Source: Deltaproteobacteria bacterium
Lineage (GTDB): Bacteria > Desulfobacterota > Syntrophia > Syntrophales > UBA5619
NCBI GenBank assembly: GCA_021372695.1
Contig: JAJFTY010000190.1
Coordinates: forward strand, 1-13,286
Direction of reading: 5' to 3'
DNA: 13,286 nucleotides
Shown here: piece after piece, positions 1-7,074 of the stretch
Position numbering within the stretch: position 1 is the first letter of the stretch
How the letters are laid out: each line of letters begins with the position of its first letter
Made by a program: the position numbers and the translations under genes
Notes under the pieces: model-generated
What the model saw: the letters and a program-made list of their open reading frames with translations, nothing else
Databases searched by the model: none
Told to the model about the DNA's origin: nothing

Positions 1-141
1 ATGGCAGAGAAGATGAGAGGGGTAACCCTGACGGCGGATTGGTGTCCGAAGCCGGATTTTGTGTTGGGTCCGAAGGATGTGGATCGTGTGCAGACCTATC
101 TCGGGAGCAAAGTCTGGAAGAATCCGAAAATCGAGATCCGG
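1..141 (+). repeat. 141-bp terminal direct repeat, left copy
   Basis: Identical to 13146-13286 over all 141 bases. Exact identity running to both window ends is the signature of a circular assembly path; 141 is also the default largest k-mer of the MEGAHIT assembler. A true tandem duplication would look the same. Confidence 0.9.
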
Positions 142-1197
142 GAGTACGACATGCCCGAGCCGGGAGTCGAGGAGGTTCTGATCGAGGTCAAGGCCTGCGG
201 CATCTGCGGGAGCGACGTGCATATGGCGGAGCCCGACCGGGAGGGCTACATCCTCTACCCGGGCCTGACCGGTTTTCCCGCCATCATGGGGCACGAACTT
301 GCCGGCATCGTGGTGAAGGCCGGGAAGAACGCCTGCAGCAAGCGGACGAACCGGCCGTTCGCGGCGGGGGAAGAGGTCACCGTGGAGGAGATGTTCTGGT
401 GCGGCCAGTGCAAACCGTGCGCCGACGGATACCCGAACCAGTGTGAACAGCTCAACGAGATCGGTTTCAACATCCACGGGGCTTACACGACGTACATCGT
501 GGTGCCTTCCCGGGTCGTCTGGAGCCTGGCCCCGCTGAAGAGAAGGTACTCCGGCAAGGAGCTTTTCCTGGCGGGGAGTCTGGTGGAACCGACGTGCGTC
601 GCGTACAACGCGGTGATCGAATGCGGCGGCGGGATCCGGCCGGGCGACAACGTCGTGATCTGCGGGAGCGGCCCGATCGGGATGGGGGCGGTGGCGGTTC
701 TGAAGCGGGCGGGGGCGGCCCGGGTGATTCTTTCCGAACCGGTACCGGAGCGGGCGGCCATGGGCAGCAAGATGGGCGCCGATTACATCATCAATCCGGC
801 GAAGGAGGATTTTACCGAAAAGGTCCTGGAGTATACGGATGGCATGGGGGCAAGCCTCTATGTCGAGGCGACGGGCCTGCCGGCCCTGGTCTATCCGGGG
901 ATCGAACAGGTGATCTGGCGTGGGAAGACGATCGGGAGCACGGTGGTGATCGTGGCCCGGGCCGACGCAAAGATCCCGGTGACGGGCGAGGTGCTGCAGG
1001 TCAAGAAAGCCCGGATCGCAGGCGCGCAGGGCCACTCGGGATACGGGACCTTCCCGCGGGTCATCGAGTGCATGGCATCTGGGATGGACATGACCCCTCT
1101 GATCACAAAGAAGGTCGTGCTGGATGCGATTCCCGAACAGATCGTCCAGCTCCGCACCAACCGTTCGGATTGCAAGATCACCTACGTAGCCGATTAA
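1..1197 (+). CDS. iolM: Zn-dependent scyllo-inosose 3-dehydrogenase-like protein
   Basis: A 398-residue medium-chain zinc dehydrogenase. It probably oxidises 2-keto-myo-inositol (scyllo-inosose) to a diketo-inositol with NAD in the cytoplasm, as the Thermotoga IolM family does. Visible features are the catalytic zinc site (Cys69 in GICGSD, His98-Glu99 in GHE, Glu196), the four structural-zinc cysteines 134, 137, 140 and 148, and a Rossmann GSGPIG at 222-227. The N-terminal layout (MRGVTLTADW, LGPKDV, LGSKVW) and the ILYPGLTGFP and GHSGYGTFPRV segments match, from memory, the Thermotoga maritima enzyme rather than generic alcohol dehydrogenases. The first base of the window is the start codon. 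The ribosome binding site is seen only before the terminal copy (AGGAGGT at 13132-13138, 7 nt from ATG). Met5 is an alternative start, but its spacing from that site is poor. The next gene is convergent. Family assignment is firm; exact substrate is inferred. Confidence 0.85.
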   Translation: MAEKMRGVTLTADWCPKPDFVLGPKDVDRVQTYLGSKVWKNPKIEIREYDMPEPGVEEVLIEVKACGICGSDVHMAEPDREGYILYPGLTGFPAIMGHELAGIVVKAGKNACSKRTNRPFAAGEEVTVEEMFWCGQCKPCADGYPNQCEQLNEIGFNIHGAYTTYIVVPSRVVWSLAPLKRRYSGKELFLAGSLVEPTCVAYNAVIECGGGIRPGDNVVICGSGPIGMGAVAVLKRAGAARVILSEPVPERAAMGSKMGADYIINPAKEDFTEKVLEYTDGMGASLYVEATGLPALVYPGIEQVIWRGKTIGSTVVIVARADAKIPVTGEVLQVKKARIAGAQGHSGYGTFPRVIECMASGMDMTPLITKKVVLDAIPEQIVQLRTNRSDCKITYVAD

Positions 1198-1392
1198 TTA
1201 CGATGTCGTCATTATCGGCCGTGTGACGAGTGACTTCCTGATTTACAGGGGAGAATCATCGGGTTTCATCGGTGACGGGGCCCACTTCTCCGCCTTTGCC
1301 GCCCGAGGATATTCCGGAGATGTACGCGAAGGTTTATTCCCTCTCCGGGCCTTTCGTTGATGAGCTTCCGGATGCCACGGCCGATGATCGGC
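1198..1392. other. Convergent intergenic region, possible gene remnant
   Basis: This stretch separates the converging inosose dehydrogenase and phosphatase genes and contains no intact gene. In the + frame from 1199 to 1357 it reads open for 53 codons, beginning YDVVIIGRVTSDF. That resembles the first strand of PfkB-type sugar kinases such as IolC, but there is no ATG, GTG or TTG start, and the residues after it do not look like that family. It may be the broken start of a kinase gene or chance. Confidence 0.3.
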
Positions 1393-1393
1393 C
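1379..1393 (-). terminator. Perfect hairpin at the phosphatase stop codon
   Basis: A perfect 7-base inverted repeat (GGCCGAT and ATCGGCC around one central base) begins in the stop codon of the phosphatase gene and runs just past it. It could protect or end the mRNA of the three-gene minus-strand operon. No T-run follows on the minus strand, so it is not a typical Rho-independent terminator. Confidence 0.3.
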
Positions 1394-2106
1394 TATCGAA
1401 ACGGCTCGTAGATGCCGTTTCCGAACGCCCGGGGTTGCGGTTCGAGCTTGGCTGCATAGAGGTGGGAGATATCGGCAACGTGCAGGGCTCGAGGCACCGC
1501 CCAGGTATCGGAATGCTCTTCGAAGAAGAAAACCGTCACCGAGGAGGGCCACGCATAGAACCCGCACCACACGAGGGGAAGAGGGATCTCGAGCAGATAG
1601 GCGAGAAACAAGGGTAACGTCCCGTTGTGCGTGACCAGGGCCACCCTGTCGCGATTACGCTGCCGAATCCGGTAGCGACACCCTTCCCGTATATATCCAT
1701 GGCGCGCCAGAAGCTCATCCGCGTGCTCGCGGAACCCTCGCCACATCTCGCTCACCTCGGGAGCATCGAACGGCGGAACGCGATTCCACGTCTCCTGAGT
1801 CGGGGGCGCCTCCCGACACCGCACATCCTCGCCGAAAATGTCCCATATCTCGTAGCTGTCCCCCTTCTGAACCACGCTCAGGTAATCGGGCTCGACCAGC
1901 CAGTCCTGCTGAACGATGGGGACAGGGGAGAGATGCGCAACAGCCTGCGCGGTGAGCAAGGCCCGCGGGAGAGGGGATGAATACAGATGGCTCAGCCCGA
2001 CCGCGGCCATTCTTTCGGCCAGAGCACGAGCCTCCTTGAATCCCTGCGGCGTCAGCGTGTCATGGGCATAGTCGGGATCCGCGTGGCGGATCAGGTAGAG
2101 GTGCAT
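1393..2106 (-). CDS. Histidine phosphatase superfamily protein
   Basis: A 237-residue protein of the phosphoglycerate mutase-like histidine phosphatase family. The N-terminal LIRHADPDY carries the phospho-accepting His8 next to Arg7. SSPLPRAL supplies Arg48, LVEPDY (about 71-75) lies where the proton-donor loop is expected, and VTHNG supplies the second histidine, His160. These residues form the phosphate pocket, so phosphatase activity is likely; a mutase is possible but less so. There is no signal peptide, so it acts in the cytoplasm, unlike the secreted phytase branch. It is the last gene of a three-gene operon, 6 bases after the IolG-like dehydrogenase, which suggests it removes phosphate from a cyclitol or sugar phosphate in the same pathway. 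Substrate is unknown. Confidence 0.85.
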   Translation of the reverse strand: MHLYLIRHADPDYAHDTLTPQGFKEARALAERMAAVGLSHLYSSPLPRALLTAQAVAHLSPVPIVQQDWLVEPDYLSVVQKGDSYEIWDIFGEDVRCREAPPTQETWNRVPPFDAPEVSEMWRGFREHADELLARHGYIREGCRYRIRQRNRDRVALVTHNGTLPLFLAYLLEIPLPLVWCGFYAWPSSVTVFFFEEHSDTWAVPRALHVADISHLYAAKLEPQPRAFGNGIYEPFR

Positions 2107-2112
2107 TCTTTT

Positions 2113-3114
2113 CTAGAGCCTCACAGGCGCTCCCGTTCGGAGGGATTGGCGCGCCGCCGTCGCGATCTGGATCCCGATGAGGCCGTCGCGCCCCGTGACC
2201 ACCGGCTCCTTGCCGTTCGCCACGGAATCCACGAAGGAGCGGATTTCCTCTGCATATGAGGCGCGGTAGCGCTCGGTGAAGAAATGGAGTAGGGGTGGGG
2301 TGCAATGGCCATTTTCGCCCATGAAATCCGTGGTGTCCGGAAGAGGATTGGATGCGGAAACCATTCCCCGTTCGCCGAAAACCTCAACCCGCTGGTCGTA
2401 CCCGAAGACAGCCTTGCACGAGTTCGAGATGATTCCTACAGCTCCGCGCGAGAACTTGAGGATTATCGCAAGGGTGTCGGCGTCGCCATGCTCCGCGAGC
2501 CAAGGGGCGATGAGCGTCGATCCCGCGACGTAGACCTCGACCACCTCGTCGCCGATGAGATGGCGCGCAAGGTCGAAGTCGTGAATCGTCATGTCCAAGA
2601 GAATCCCGCCGGAAAGCAGGTAGTATTCTTTGCCGGGAGGCTCGGGATCCCTGCTGATGATGTGGACGCTGTGCGGCGTGCCGAGCTTTCCCGCGTCGAG
2701 CTGTTCCTTGATGCGCCTGAAGTTCGCGTCGAATCTGCGGTTGAAGCCGACCTGCAGGAGAACGCCCGCGGCTTCCACCCGGTCGAGGGCCTTCTGCGCC
2801 TCGACCGGCTCCAATCCGAGCGGTTTCTCGCAGAAGATGCTCTTACCCGCGGCCGCGGCCGCGATCAGGATCTGCGCATGGCTCTCGGGCGTCGTGCAGA
2901 TGAGGACCGCCTCGACATCGCGATCCGCAAGAAGCTCTTCCATTCGGCCGTAGAACTTCGTCACCCCGAGCGAACGGGCGCATTCACGCGCCTTTTCGAC
3001 CTGAAGGTCGGCAACGGCCGCAAGCTCCGCGCCGGGAACATCCCGTACGATGTTCGTCGCATGGACGGTGCCGATCTCCCCGACCCCGATGATGCCGAGC
3101 TTGACTCTCCTCAT
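2113..3114 (-). CDS. iolG: Gfo/Idh/MocA dehydrogenase, probable inositol 2-dehydrogenase
   Basis: A 333-residue NAD(P)-dependent dehydrogenase that probably oxidises myo-inositol or a close relative to the 2-keto form. The Rossmann motif GVGEIG is at 10-15, the CEKPLG loop at 95-100, GFNRRFD at 123-129 and DMTIHDFD at 174-181. The predicted catalytic set Lys97, Asp174 and His178 lines up with Lys97, Asp172 and His176 known in Bacillus subtilis IolG. Length is usual for the family. The ATG overlaps the stop of the upstream TIM-barrel gene by 4 bases, so the two are translationally coupled; the phosphatase follows after 6 bases. The Gfo/Idh/MocA family is certain. Inositol as substrate is supported by the IolM-like and IolI-like neighbours, but another cyclitol or sugar is possible. 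A different, broken member of this family lies at 12870-13055. Confidence 0.8.
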   Translation of the reverse strand: MRRVKLGIIGVGEIGTVHATNIVRDVPGAELAAVADLQVEKARECARSLGVTKFYGRMEELLADRDVEAVLICTTPESHAQILIAAAAAGKSIFCEKPLGLEPVEAQKALDRVEAAGVLLQVGFNRRFDANFRRIKEQLDAGKLGTPHSVHIISRDPEPPGKEYYLLSGGILLDMTIHDFDLARHLIGDEVVEVYVAGSTLIAPWLAEHGDADTLAIILKFSRGAVGIISNSCKAVFGYDQRVEVFGERGMVSASNPLPDTTDFMGENGHCTPPLLHFFTERYRASYAEEIRSFVDSVANGKEPVVTGRDGLIGIQIATAARQSLRTGAPVRL

Positions 3115-3926
3115 GGCGTCTCCTTTCCAATCCAGCCGGACTCCCGAAGAAGGGATACCGCCCTTCGATAAGCGTCGCGCGCGACCTCCGCAGCATCCTG
3201 AAGGCCGTACTTGGGATGGAACACCTCCACGGACATCCCGCCCCGATAGCCGGTCTGACGGATCGCGTCCATGGCCTCCACCAAAGGCAGTTCCCCTTCA
3301 CCGGGAAGCACCCGGTCGGCGTCAACGAGTTCCTTGAGATTCTTTCCGTCGGTCAGGGCATCGGTGATATGGACAACCCCGATCAGTTCCGCCGGGAGGC
3401 GCCGGATCTGCTCCGGCGTTGCTCCCACGACGCTATAATGAAAAGTGTCAACGACGAGCTTCATCCCTGATCTCTCGGCCAGGCGCAACGACTCCTCGAA
3501 GGTGTTGAAAGGCCGTCCGGGAAAGCACATCATTTCCAAAAACAAAGAGACCTGGAAGGCTTCAGCCTCCTTCGAAAAGCGTTTCAGCCACGCAACGCCC
3601 TCTTCAAGGGAGAGGGGCCCTTTCGGGGCCACGGGACACACGGTGACTGCACCGATCGAAAGGCGCTGGGCATGCGTGAAGATCTCTCGGGCGCGCTCGA
3701 TCGTGAGGTCACCGAAAGCCTCTATCTCGTTCAAGGGCAACAGTGCAAGCCCGTACTTTTTTTGAACAGCCAGCGCTTCGCCGATCTGCAAGGGCGTACA
3801 GAGAGCAACGCGGGCAATCTCCGGCTCGTACGCGGAGAAACCCGCTGACGCGGCCTCGTGAAGTCCTTGCAGGAAACTTGCCTGGGGAATCGTGGCACCA
3901 TGGAGTCCAAGCTGTATGCTCACCAC
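3111..3926 (-). CDS. IolI-like TIM-barrel sugar isomerase/epimerase
   Basis: A 271-residue protein of the xylose isomerase-like TIM-barrel family (PF01261 type). Probable metal ligands are Glu131 (LFLEMM), Asp160 (VVDTFH), His186 (VVHITD) and Glu234 (SVEVFH). Their spacing is close to the Glu-Asp-His-Glu site of Bacillus IolI, the inosose isomerase. The RVLPGEGELPL segment is also typical of the IolI/IolE/IolH group. It probably isomerises or epimerises an inosose or keto-sugar in the cytoplasm. The start is GTG: an AGGAGG-type site (complement of 3933-3937) lies 6 bases before the GTG at 3926 and 9 before a second GTG at 3923, so either is possible. It is first in an operon with the IolG-like and phosphatase genes, behind a strong promoter with repeated operator-like sites. 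A dehydratase role is an alternative. Confidence 0.8.
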   Translation of the reverse strand: MVSIQLGLHGATIPQASFLQGLHEAASAGFSAYEPEIARVALCTPLQIGEALAVQKKYGLALLPLNEIEAFGDLTIERAREIFTHAQRLSIGAVTVCPVAPKGPLSLEEGVAWLKRFSKEAEAFQVSLFLEMMCFPGRPFNTFEESLRLAERSGMKLVVDTFHYSVVGATPEQIRRLPAELIGVVHITDALTDGKNLKELVDADRVLPGEGELPLVEAMDAIRQTGYRGGMSVEVFHPKYGLQDAAEVARDAYRRAVSLLRESGWIGKETP

Positions 3927-3945
3927 CGTCTGCCTCCTTTTTCAA

Positions 3946-3959
3946 ATGAAATTTACCTT
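3946..3959 (-). promoter_or_regulatory. Operator-like 14-bp repeat, leader copy
   Basis: On the minus strand this reads AAGGTAAATTTCAT, identical to the copy at 3989-4002. It lies in the predicted 5' leader of the IolI-like operon, roughly 20-30 bases after the expected transcription start. The two copies are 43 bp apart, about four helical turns, so a repressor could hold both. The binding protein is unknown; the LacI-family regulator at 11739-12752 is the obvious candidate in the window. Confidence 0.5.
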
Positions 3960-3978
3960 CAAAAATTTAAGGTTTTGC

Positions 3979-4007
3979 ATTAAATCATATGAAATTTACC
4001 TTGTCAA
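3979..4007 (-). promoter_or_regulatory. Sigma-70-type promoter of the IolI-IolG-phosphatase operon
   Basis: On the minus strand a perfect -35 box TTGACA (4007-4002) is followed by 17 bases and a -10 box TTTAAT (3984-3979), 5 of 6 to consensus. It lies about 50 bases before the GTG start of the IolI-like gene in an AT-rich stretch. A copy of the 14-bp operator-like repeat fills most of the spacer, which suggests repression by blocking RNA polymerase. Confidence 0.7.
3989..4002 (-). promoter_or_regulatory. Operator-like 14-bp repeat, promoter-spacer copy
   Basis: On the minus strand AAGGTAAATTTCAT begins at the last base of the -35 box and runs through the spacer towards the -10 box. It matches the leader copy at 3946-3959 in all 14 positions. 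A further AAGGT lies in the opposite orientation at 3969-3973, between the two copies, making an ACCTT-9-AAGGT inverted repeat with the leader copy. Confidence 0.5.
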
Positions 4008-4040
4008 ATCAAAAAACAAGAAATATATAGAACGGAAAAA

Positions 4041-4069
4041 TGGCGGGTAAGGCCGGGTTCCGGCCGCCA
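4041..4069 (-). terminator. GC-rich hairpin followed by T-run (leftward)
   Basis: A GC-rich hairpin in an otherwise AT-rich region. GGCCGG and CCGGCC (4051-4056, 4060-4065) pair across a 3-base loop, extended by TGGC/GCCA after a 6-base bulge. Read leftward it is followed by ATTTTT, so it could stop minus-strand transcription before it enters the IolI operon promoter. No minus-strand gene ends here, so the assignment is tentative; an operator or leader structure for the rightward gene is possible. Confidence 0.3.
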
Positions 4070-4159
4070 AGAGTCAAGTAAAATAACGTAAAACAGATAT
4101 TGACTCGCTCCCTCTGATCCGTTAGGTAAAAGGAAACGCGGCTGCGGCAAGGAGTAGAC

Positions 4160-5131
4160 ATGATTCATGTACAGGATATCGGCGTGAGTCTGAAAACCCC
4201 GGGGAATGTGTTCACTCCCCAGTTACTGGAGGTCGCCTTGGGGAGGCTGGCCCAACTCGGCTTCCCGCTGGTGGAAATCGACCCGAGCCTCTATCCGTTG
4301 ATCTTCGACGGGGAGCTGCGGCAGCGGCAGCTTGCCGACTTCCTCGGGGTGACGAGACGTTCCGGCCTGCGCTTCAGTGTCCATGGCCTCGACCGTCTCA
4401 ATCTCGCATACGATCCCCGGCACGAGCTCTGCAAAAAGATCATGCGCGCCCAAATCGAGCTCTGCACGGCGATAGGTGGGAGCCGGTTGGTGTACCACAG
4501 CGGCCTGCAGGCCCTCGAAAAGGTGAAAAGCGGAGTCCGGACCACGCTCCTCACGGCCCGGGAGCTGGAAGAGGGGGCGCAAAGAGAGGTTGCGGCGCTC
4601 AAGGAGCTTGCTCCCATTGCGGCAGACGCCGGAGTCGTCATCTGCATGGAAAACCTGGATCCCCATCTCTGGGAGTACGACATCATCCGGAGCTTCGGGC
4701 TGCCGAGCTCCGAGATCGACAGACACCTCGCGCGGCTGCGTATCGGCCCCATCGCGCGCCAGCTCGAAGCCATCAACCATTCCAGCGTCCGCATGACGCT
4801 CGATGTGGCTCACCTCTACCTTGCGTCACAGGACAGGGGTTTTTCGTATCTCGACGCGGTGAGCGAAGCTGCGCCATGGGTCCGGCATCTCCATGTGACC
4901 GACAACTTCGGCAGGCTCGACGCGGGATATCCGGTCGAACGGGAGCGCTGGGCGTTCGGCGAAGCGGACATGCACATGCCTCCCGGCTGGGGGAGCATTC
5001 CCTATTCCGAGGTTTTTGCGCGCCTGCCCGATTACCGGGACGATCTCATCCTGGAAATTCTGGCCGAATTCGATGACCACCTGGCCGAAGCACGGGCGAA
5101 CATGCGGTCCATTCTGGGCATCGCTCCCTGA
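4160..5131 (+). CDS. TIM-barrel protein with endonuclease IV-like metal site
   Basis: A 323-residue PF01261-type TIM-barrel protein, usually annotated as sugar phosphate isomerase/epimerase. In order it shows His75 (SVHGLDRLNLAYD), His113 (VYHSG), Glu164 (CMENLD), Asp215 and His218 (TLDVAHLYLASQD), His245 (HLHVTD), Asp270 and His272 (EADMHMPPGWG) and Glu299 (LILEIL). That is the same order of nine ligands as the three-zinc site of Escherichia coli endonuclease IV. A phosphodiesterase or hydrolase role is therefore as plausible as isomerisation. It is longer than endonuclease IV, and a catabolic context argues against DNA repair. The start is set by AAGGAG at 4149-4154, 5 bases before ATG. It is transcribed away from the IolI operon and converges on the ABC operon, ending 39 bases from it. 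Substrate is unknown. Confidence 0.75.
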   Translation: MIHVQDIGVSLKTPGNVFTPQLLEVALGRLAQLGFPLVEIDPSLYPLIFDGELRQRQLADFLGVTRRSGLRFSVHGLDRLNLAYDPRHELCKKIMRAQIELCTAIGGSRLVYHSGLQALEKVKSGVRTTLLTARELEEGAQREVAALKELAPIAADAGVVICMENLDPHLWEYDIIRSFGLPSSEIDRHLARLRIGPIARQLEAINHSSVRMTLDVAHLYLASQDRGFSYLDAVSEAAPWVRHLHVTDNFGRLDAGYPVERERWAFGEADMHMPPGWGSIPYSEVFARLPDYRDDLILEILAEFDDHLAEARANMRSILGIAP

Positions 5132-5170
5132 GGATTCGACGATTTTCGACGCACACCGAGGGGTGCGCTG

Positions 5171-6247
5171 CTATGGCTGCTCCGCAATGATATGACAGTG
5201 GTCCGGTGGCAACCTTACCTTGATCGACGAACCAGCCGGAAGGTATTGCTGACCGTTGGTTTGCACGCGTATCTCCCAGTCGCCGGGCAGCATCACTCGA
5301 TAATCGGTGTTGTCGCCGAGGTAGGTCAGCTTCTGCACCCGGGCCTCCAGAACGTTTTCGCCGGCAGGCGCTTTCTGCTCCAGGAGCTCCACCCTGTTCG
5401 GGCGGATGAACAGGGTCACGTCCTGGCCGATCCTGAACCTATCCTCGGTCTCGACGCGTACCCTTAGCCCGTTGACGGCCACCCAGGTGCTGTTCCCCTC
5501 CACGGCCTCCACCCGGGCACCGATGAAATCGGACAGCCCGATGAAATTCGCGACGAAAAGCGAATTCGGCCGCTCGAAGATATCGCGAGGCGTGCCGATC
5601 TGCTGTATGCGTCCGACGTTCATGACCGCCACCCGGTCGGACAACGCCAGGGCTTCCCCCTGGTCGTGAGTGACGTAGACGGCGGTTATGTGGAGATGCG
5701 CGACCAGCTCTTTGATCTCGAAGCGCATTTCCTCGCGCAGCTTGGCGTCCAGATTCGACAGGGGCTCATCGAGCAAAAGGACGCGTGGTCGGTAGACCAG
5801 CGCCCGGGCGAGGCCCACGCGCTGCTGCTGCCCGCCGGAAAGCTGCCGGGGATACCGATCTCCCAACTCGTCCATGCGCACCAGTTGCAGCGCTTCCATG
5901 ACCCGCTTGCGGCGCTCGTCGTGAGGCAGGGTGCGGATCATCAGGGGGAAATCCACATTGTCATATACGGTCATATGGGGGAACAAGGCGAAGTTCTGAA
6001 AGACCATGCCCAGATCCCGCCTGTGTGTGGGAAGGTCGGTGACGTCCTGCCCGTCGATCATGACCTGCCCTTCGTCGGGACGCTGATGGCCGGTGATGCA
6101 GCGCATGGCCGTGGTCTTGCCGCAGCCGCTCGGGCCCAGGAGGGTCAGCAATTCCCCCCGCGGAATCCGCAAATCGATATGGTCGTTGGCAACGAGCTTG
6201 CCATAGCGCTTGGTCGTACCCTTCAGCTCAATCATCCATTCGCTCAT
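5171..6247 (-). CDS. ABC transporter ATP-binding protein (importer)
   Basis: A 358-residue ATPase that powers the importer encoded just upstream. It contains Walker A GPSGCGKT at 38-45, Q-loop Gln84, signature LSGGQ at 136-140, Walker B VLLLDE at 156-161 and the H-loop histidine 194. A C-terminal TOBE-type beta domain of about 120 residues follows, as in the polyamine, iron and maltose-type importer ATPases (PotA, FbpC, MalK/UgpC). I chose the ATG at 6247 (MSEWMIELKG) because it overlaps the permease stop as ATGA. The frame stays open 38 codons further upstream, but that part is a shadow of the permease gene. It is the last gene of the operon and converges on the TIM-barrel gene. Confidence 0.92.
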   Translation of the reverse strand: MSEWMIELKGTTKRYGKLVANDHIDLRIPRGELLTLLGPSGCGKTTAMRCITGHQRPDEGQVMIDGQDVTDLPTHRRDLGMVFQNFALFPHMTVYDNVDFPLMIRTLPHDERRKRVMEALQLVRMDELGDRYPRQLSGGQQQRVGLARALVYRPRVLLLDEPLSNLDAKLREEMRFEIKELVAHLHITAVYVTHDQGEALALSDRVAVMNVGRIQQIGTPRDIFERPNSLFVANFIGLSDFIGARVEAVEGNSTWVAVNGLRVRVETEDRFRIGQDVTLFIRPNRVELLEQKAPAGENVLEARVQKLTYLGDNTDYRVMLPGDWEIRVQTNGQQYLPAGSSIKVRLPPDHCHIIAEQP

Positions 6248-7074
6248 AATCCCTTGAAGCCTCCTACCAGTTGTTCCGGTTTCACCTGTCTCTGAATGAG
6301 GAACAGGATGATCAGGGAGGGGAGAACCATGATGACGGACATGGCGCTGGTGACCTCCCAATACCCTTCTCCGACGGCCAGATAGGTGCGGATGGGCAGG
6401 GTGAGCGTATCGGCACCGTAGGTCATCAGCGTCAGAGTGAATTCATTATAGGACGTCGTGAAAGTGAAGATCATGGAGGACAGGATGCCGGGCATGATCT
6501 GGGGAAGGGTGACGTGGAGGAATGTGCGGATGGAATTTGCACCGCAGACGCTGGCCGCTTCCAGTGTCCGATCGTCGAGGCTCTCGAAGGTTGCGGACAT
6601 CACGAGAATCGCGTAGGGGGCGCAGAGGGTCACGTGCGCCAGGGCGATCCCGAAATGGGTGTTCACGAGGTTCAGTCCATAGAAGATTTGCGCAATCCCC
6701 AGGGCATAGGTGATCGGTGGAATCATGCGGGGCAGGAGGATCATCGACATCAACAATTCCTTGCCGGGGAGGCGCCTGCGGCCGAATGCCCAACCGGAGA
6801 AAATACCGATGATCGTGCTCATCGCCACGGCCAGTGCGGTCACGATGATCGTGTTCTTCATGACCTCCGGCAGGCGGGCCACGTTGATGGCCCATTTATA
6901 CCAGTCCCAGGTCAGCGTGGGCGGCAGCCACAGCTTGCCGAACCAGTCCTTGCCGAACGATTTTATGATGATCAGCGCAAAGGGGGAGAAAATGAAAATG
7001 GAAAGGCAGACCAGCAGCGTGTAGGAGAGGATCAGCCGGCCGTTCCACAATCCGCGGGCATAAGTTTTTATCAT
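6244..7074 (-). CDS. ABC transporter permease, second subunit
   Basis: A 276-residue inner-membrane permease of the MetI-like (binding-protein-dependent transport) fold with about six hydrophobic segments. The first is near residues 15-37 (SYTLLVCLSIFIFSPFALII). The cytoplasmic EAA loop that docks on the ATPase is clear: EAASVCGANSIRTFLHVTLP, then IMPGI. It pairs with the permease encoded upstream to form the channel. Start and stop overlap both neighbours by 4 bases (ATGA), so the subunits are probably made in equal amounts. It resembles the PotC/PhnV type of subunit. Substrate cannot be told from the permease. Confidence 0.92.
   Translation of the reverse strand: MIKTYARGLWNGRLILSYTLLVCLSIFIFSPFALIIIKSFGKDWFGKLWLPPTLTWDWYKWAINVARLPEVMKNTIIVTALAVAMSTIIGIFSGWAFGRRRLPGKELLMSMILLPRMIPPITYALGIAQIFYGLNLVNTHFGIALAHVTLCAPYAILVMSATFESLDDRTLEAASVCGANSIRTFLHVTLPQIMPGILSSMIFTFTTSYNEFTLTLMTYGADTLTLPIRTYLAVGEGYWEVTSAMSVIMVLPSLIILFLIQRQVKPEQLVGGFKGL

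Noticed and set aside
2305..3171. 288-codon + strand open frame opposite the IolG-like gene
   Set aside because: A GC-rich antisense shadow rich in Arg, Asp and Glu with no family motifs. The minus strand encodes a clear Gfo/Idh/MocA protein.
4100..4128. TTGACT-17-TAGGTA as promoter of the TIM-barrel gene at 4160
   Set aside because: The -35 is good but the -10 box matches consensus poorly. A promoter must lie nearby, but this one is not convincing.
5132..5170. Imperfect inverted repeat near 5150-5167 as a bidirectional terminator
   Set aside because: The stem is short with an internal mismatch and no T-run on either side.
6248..6361. 38-codon N-terminal extension of the ABC ATPase frame
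   Set aside because: It lies wholly within the permease gene in another frame, has low-complexity composition, and the ATG at 6247 gives the usual ATGA overlap and a normal family N-terminus.
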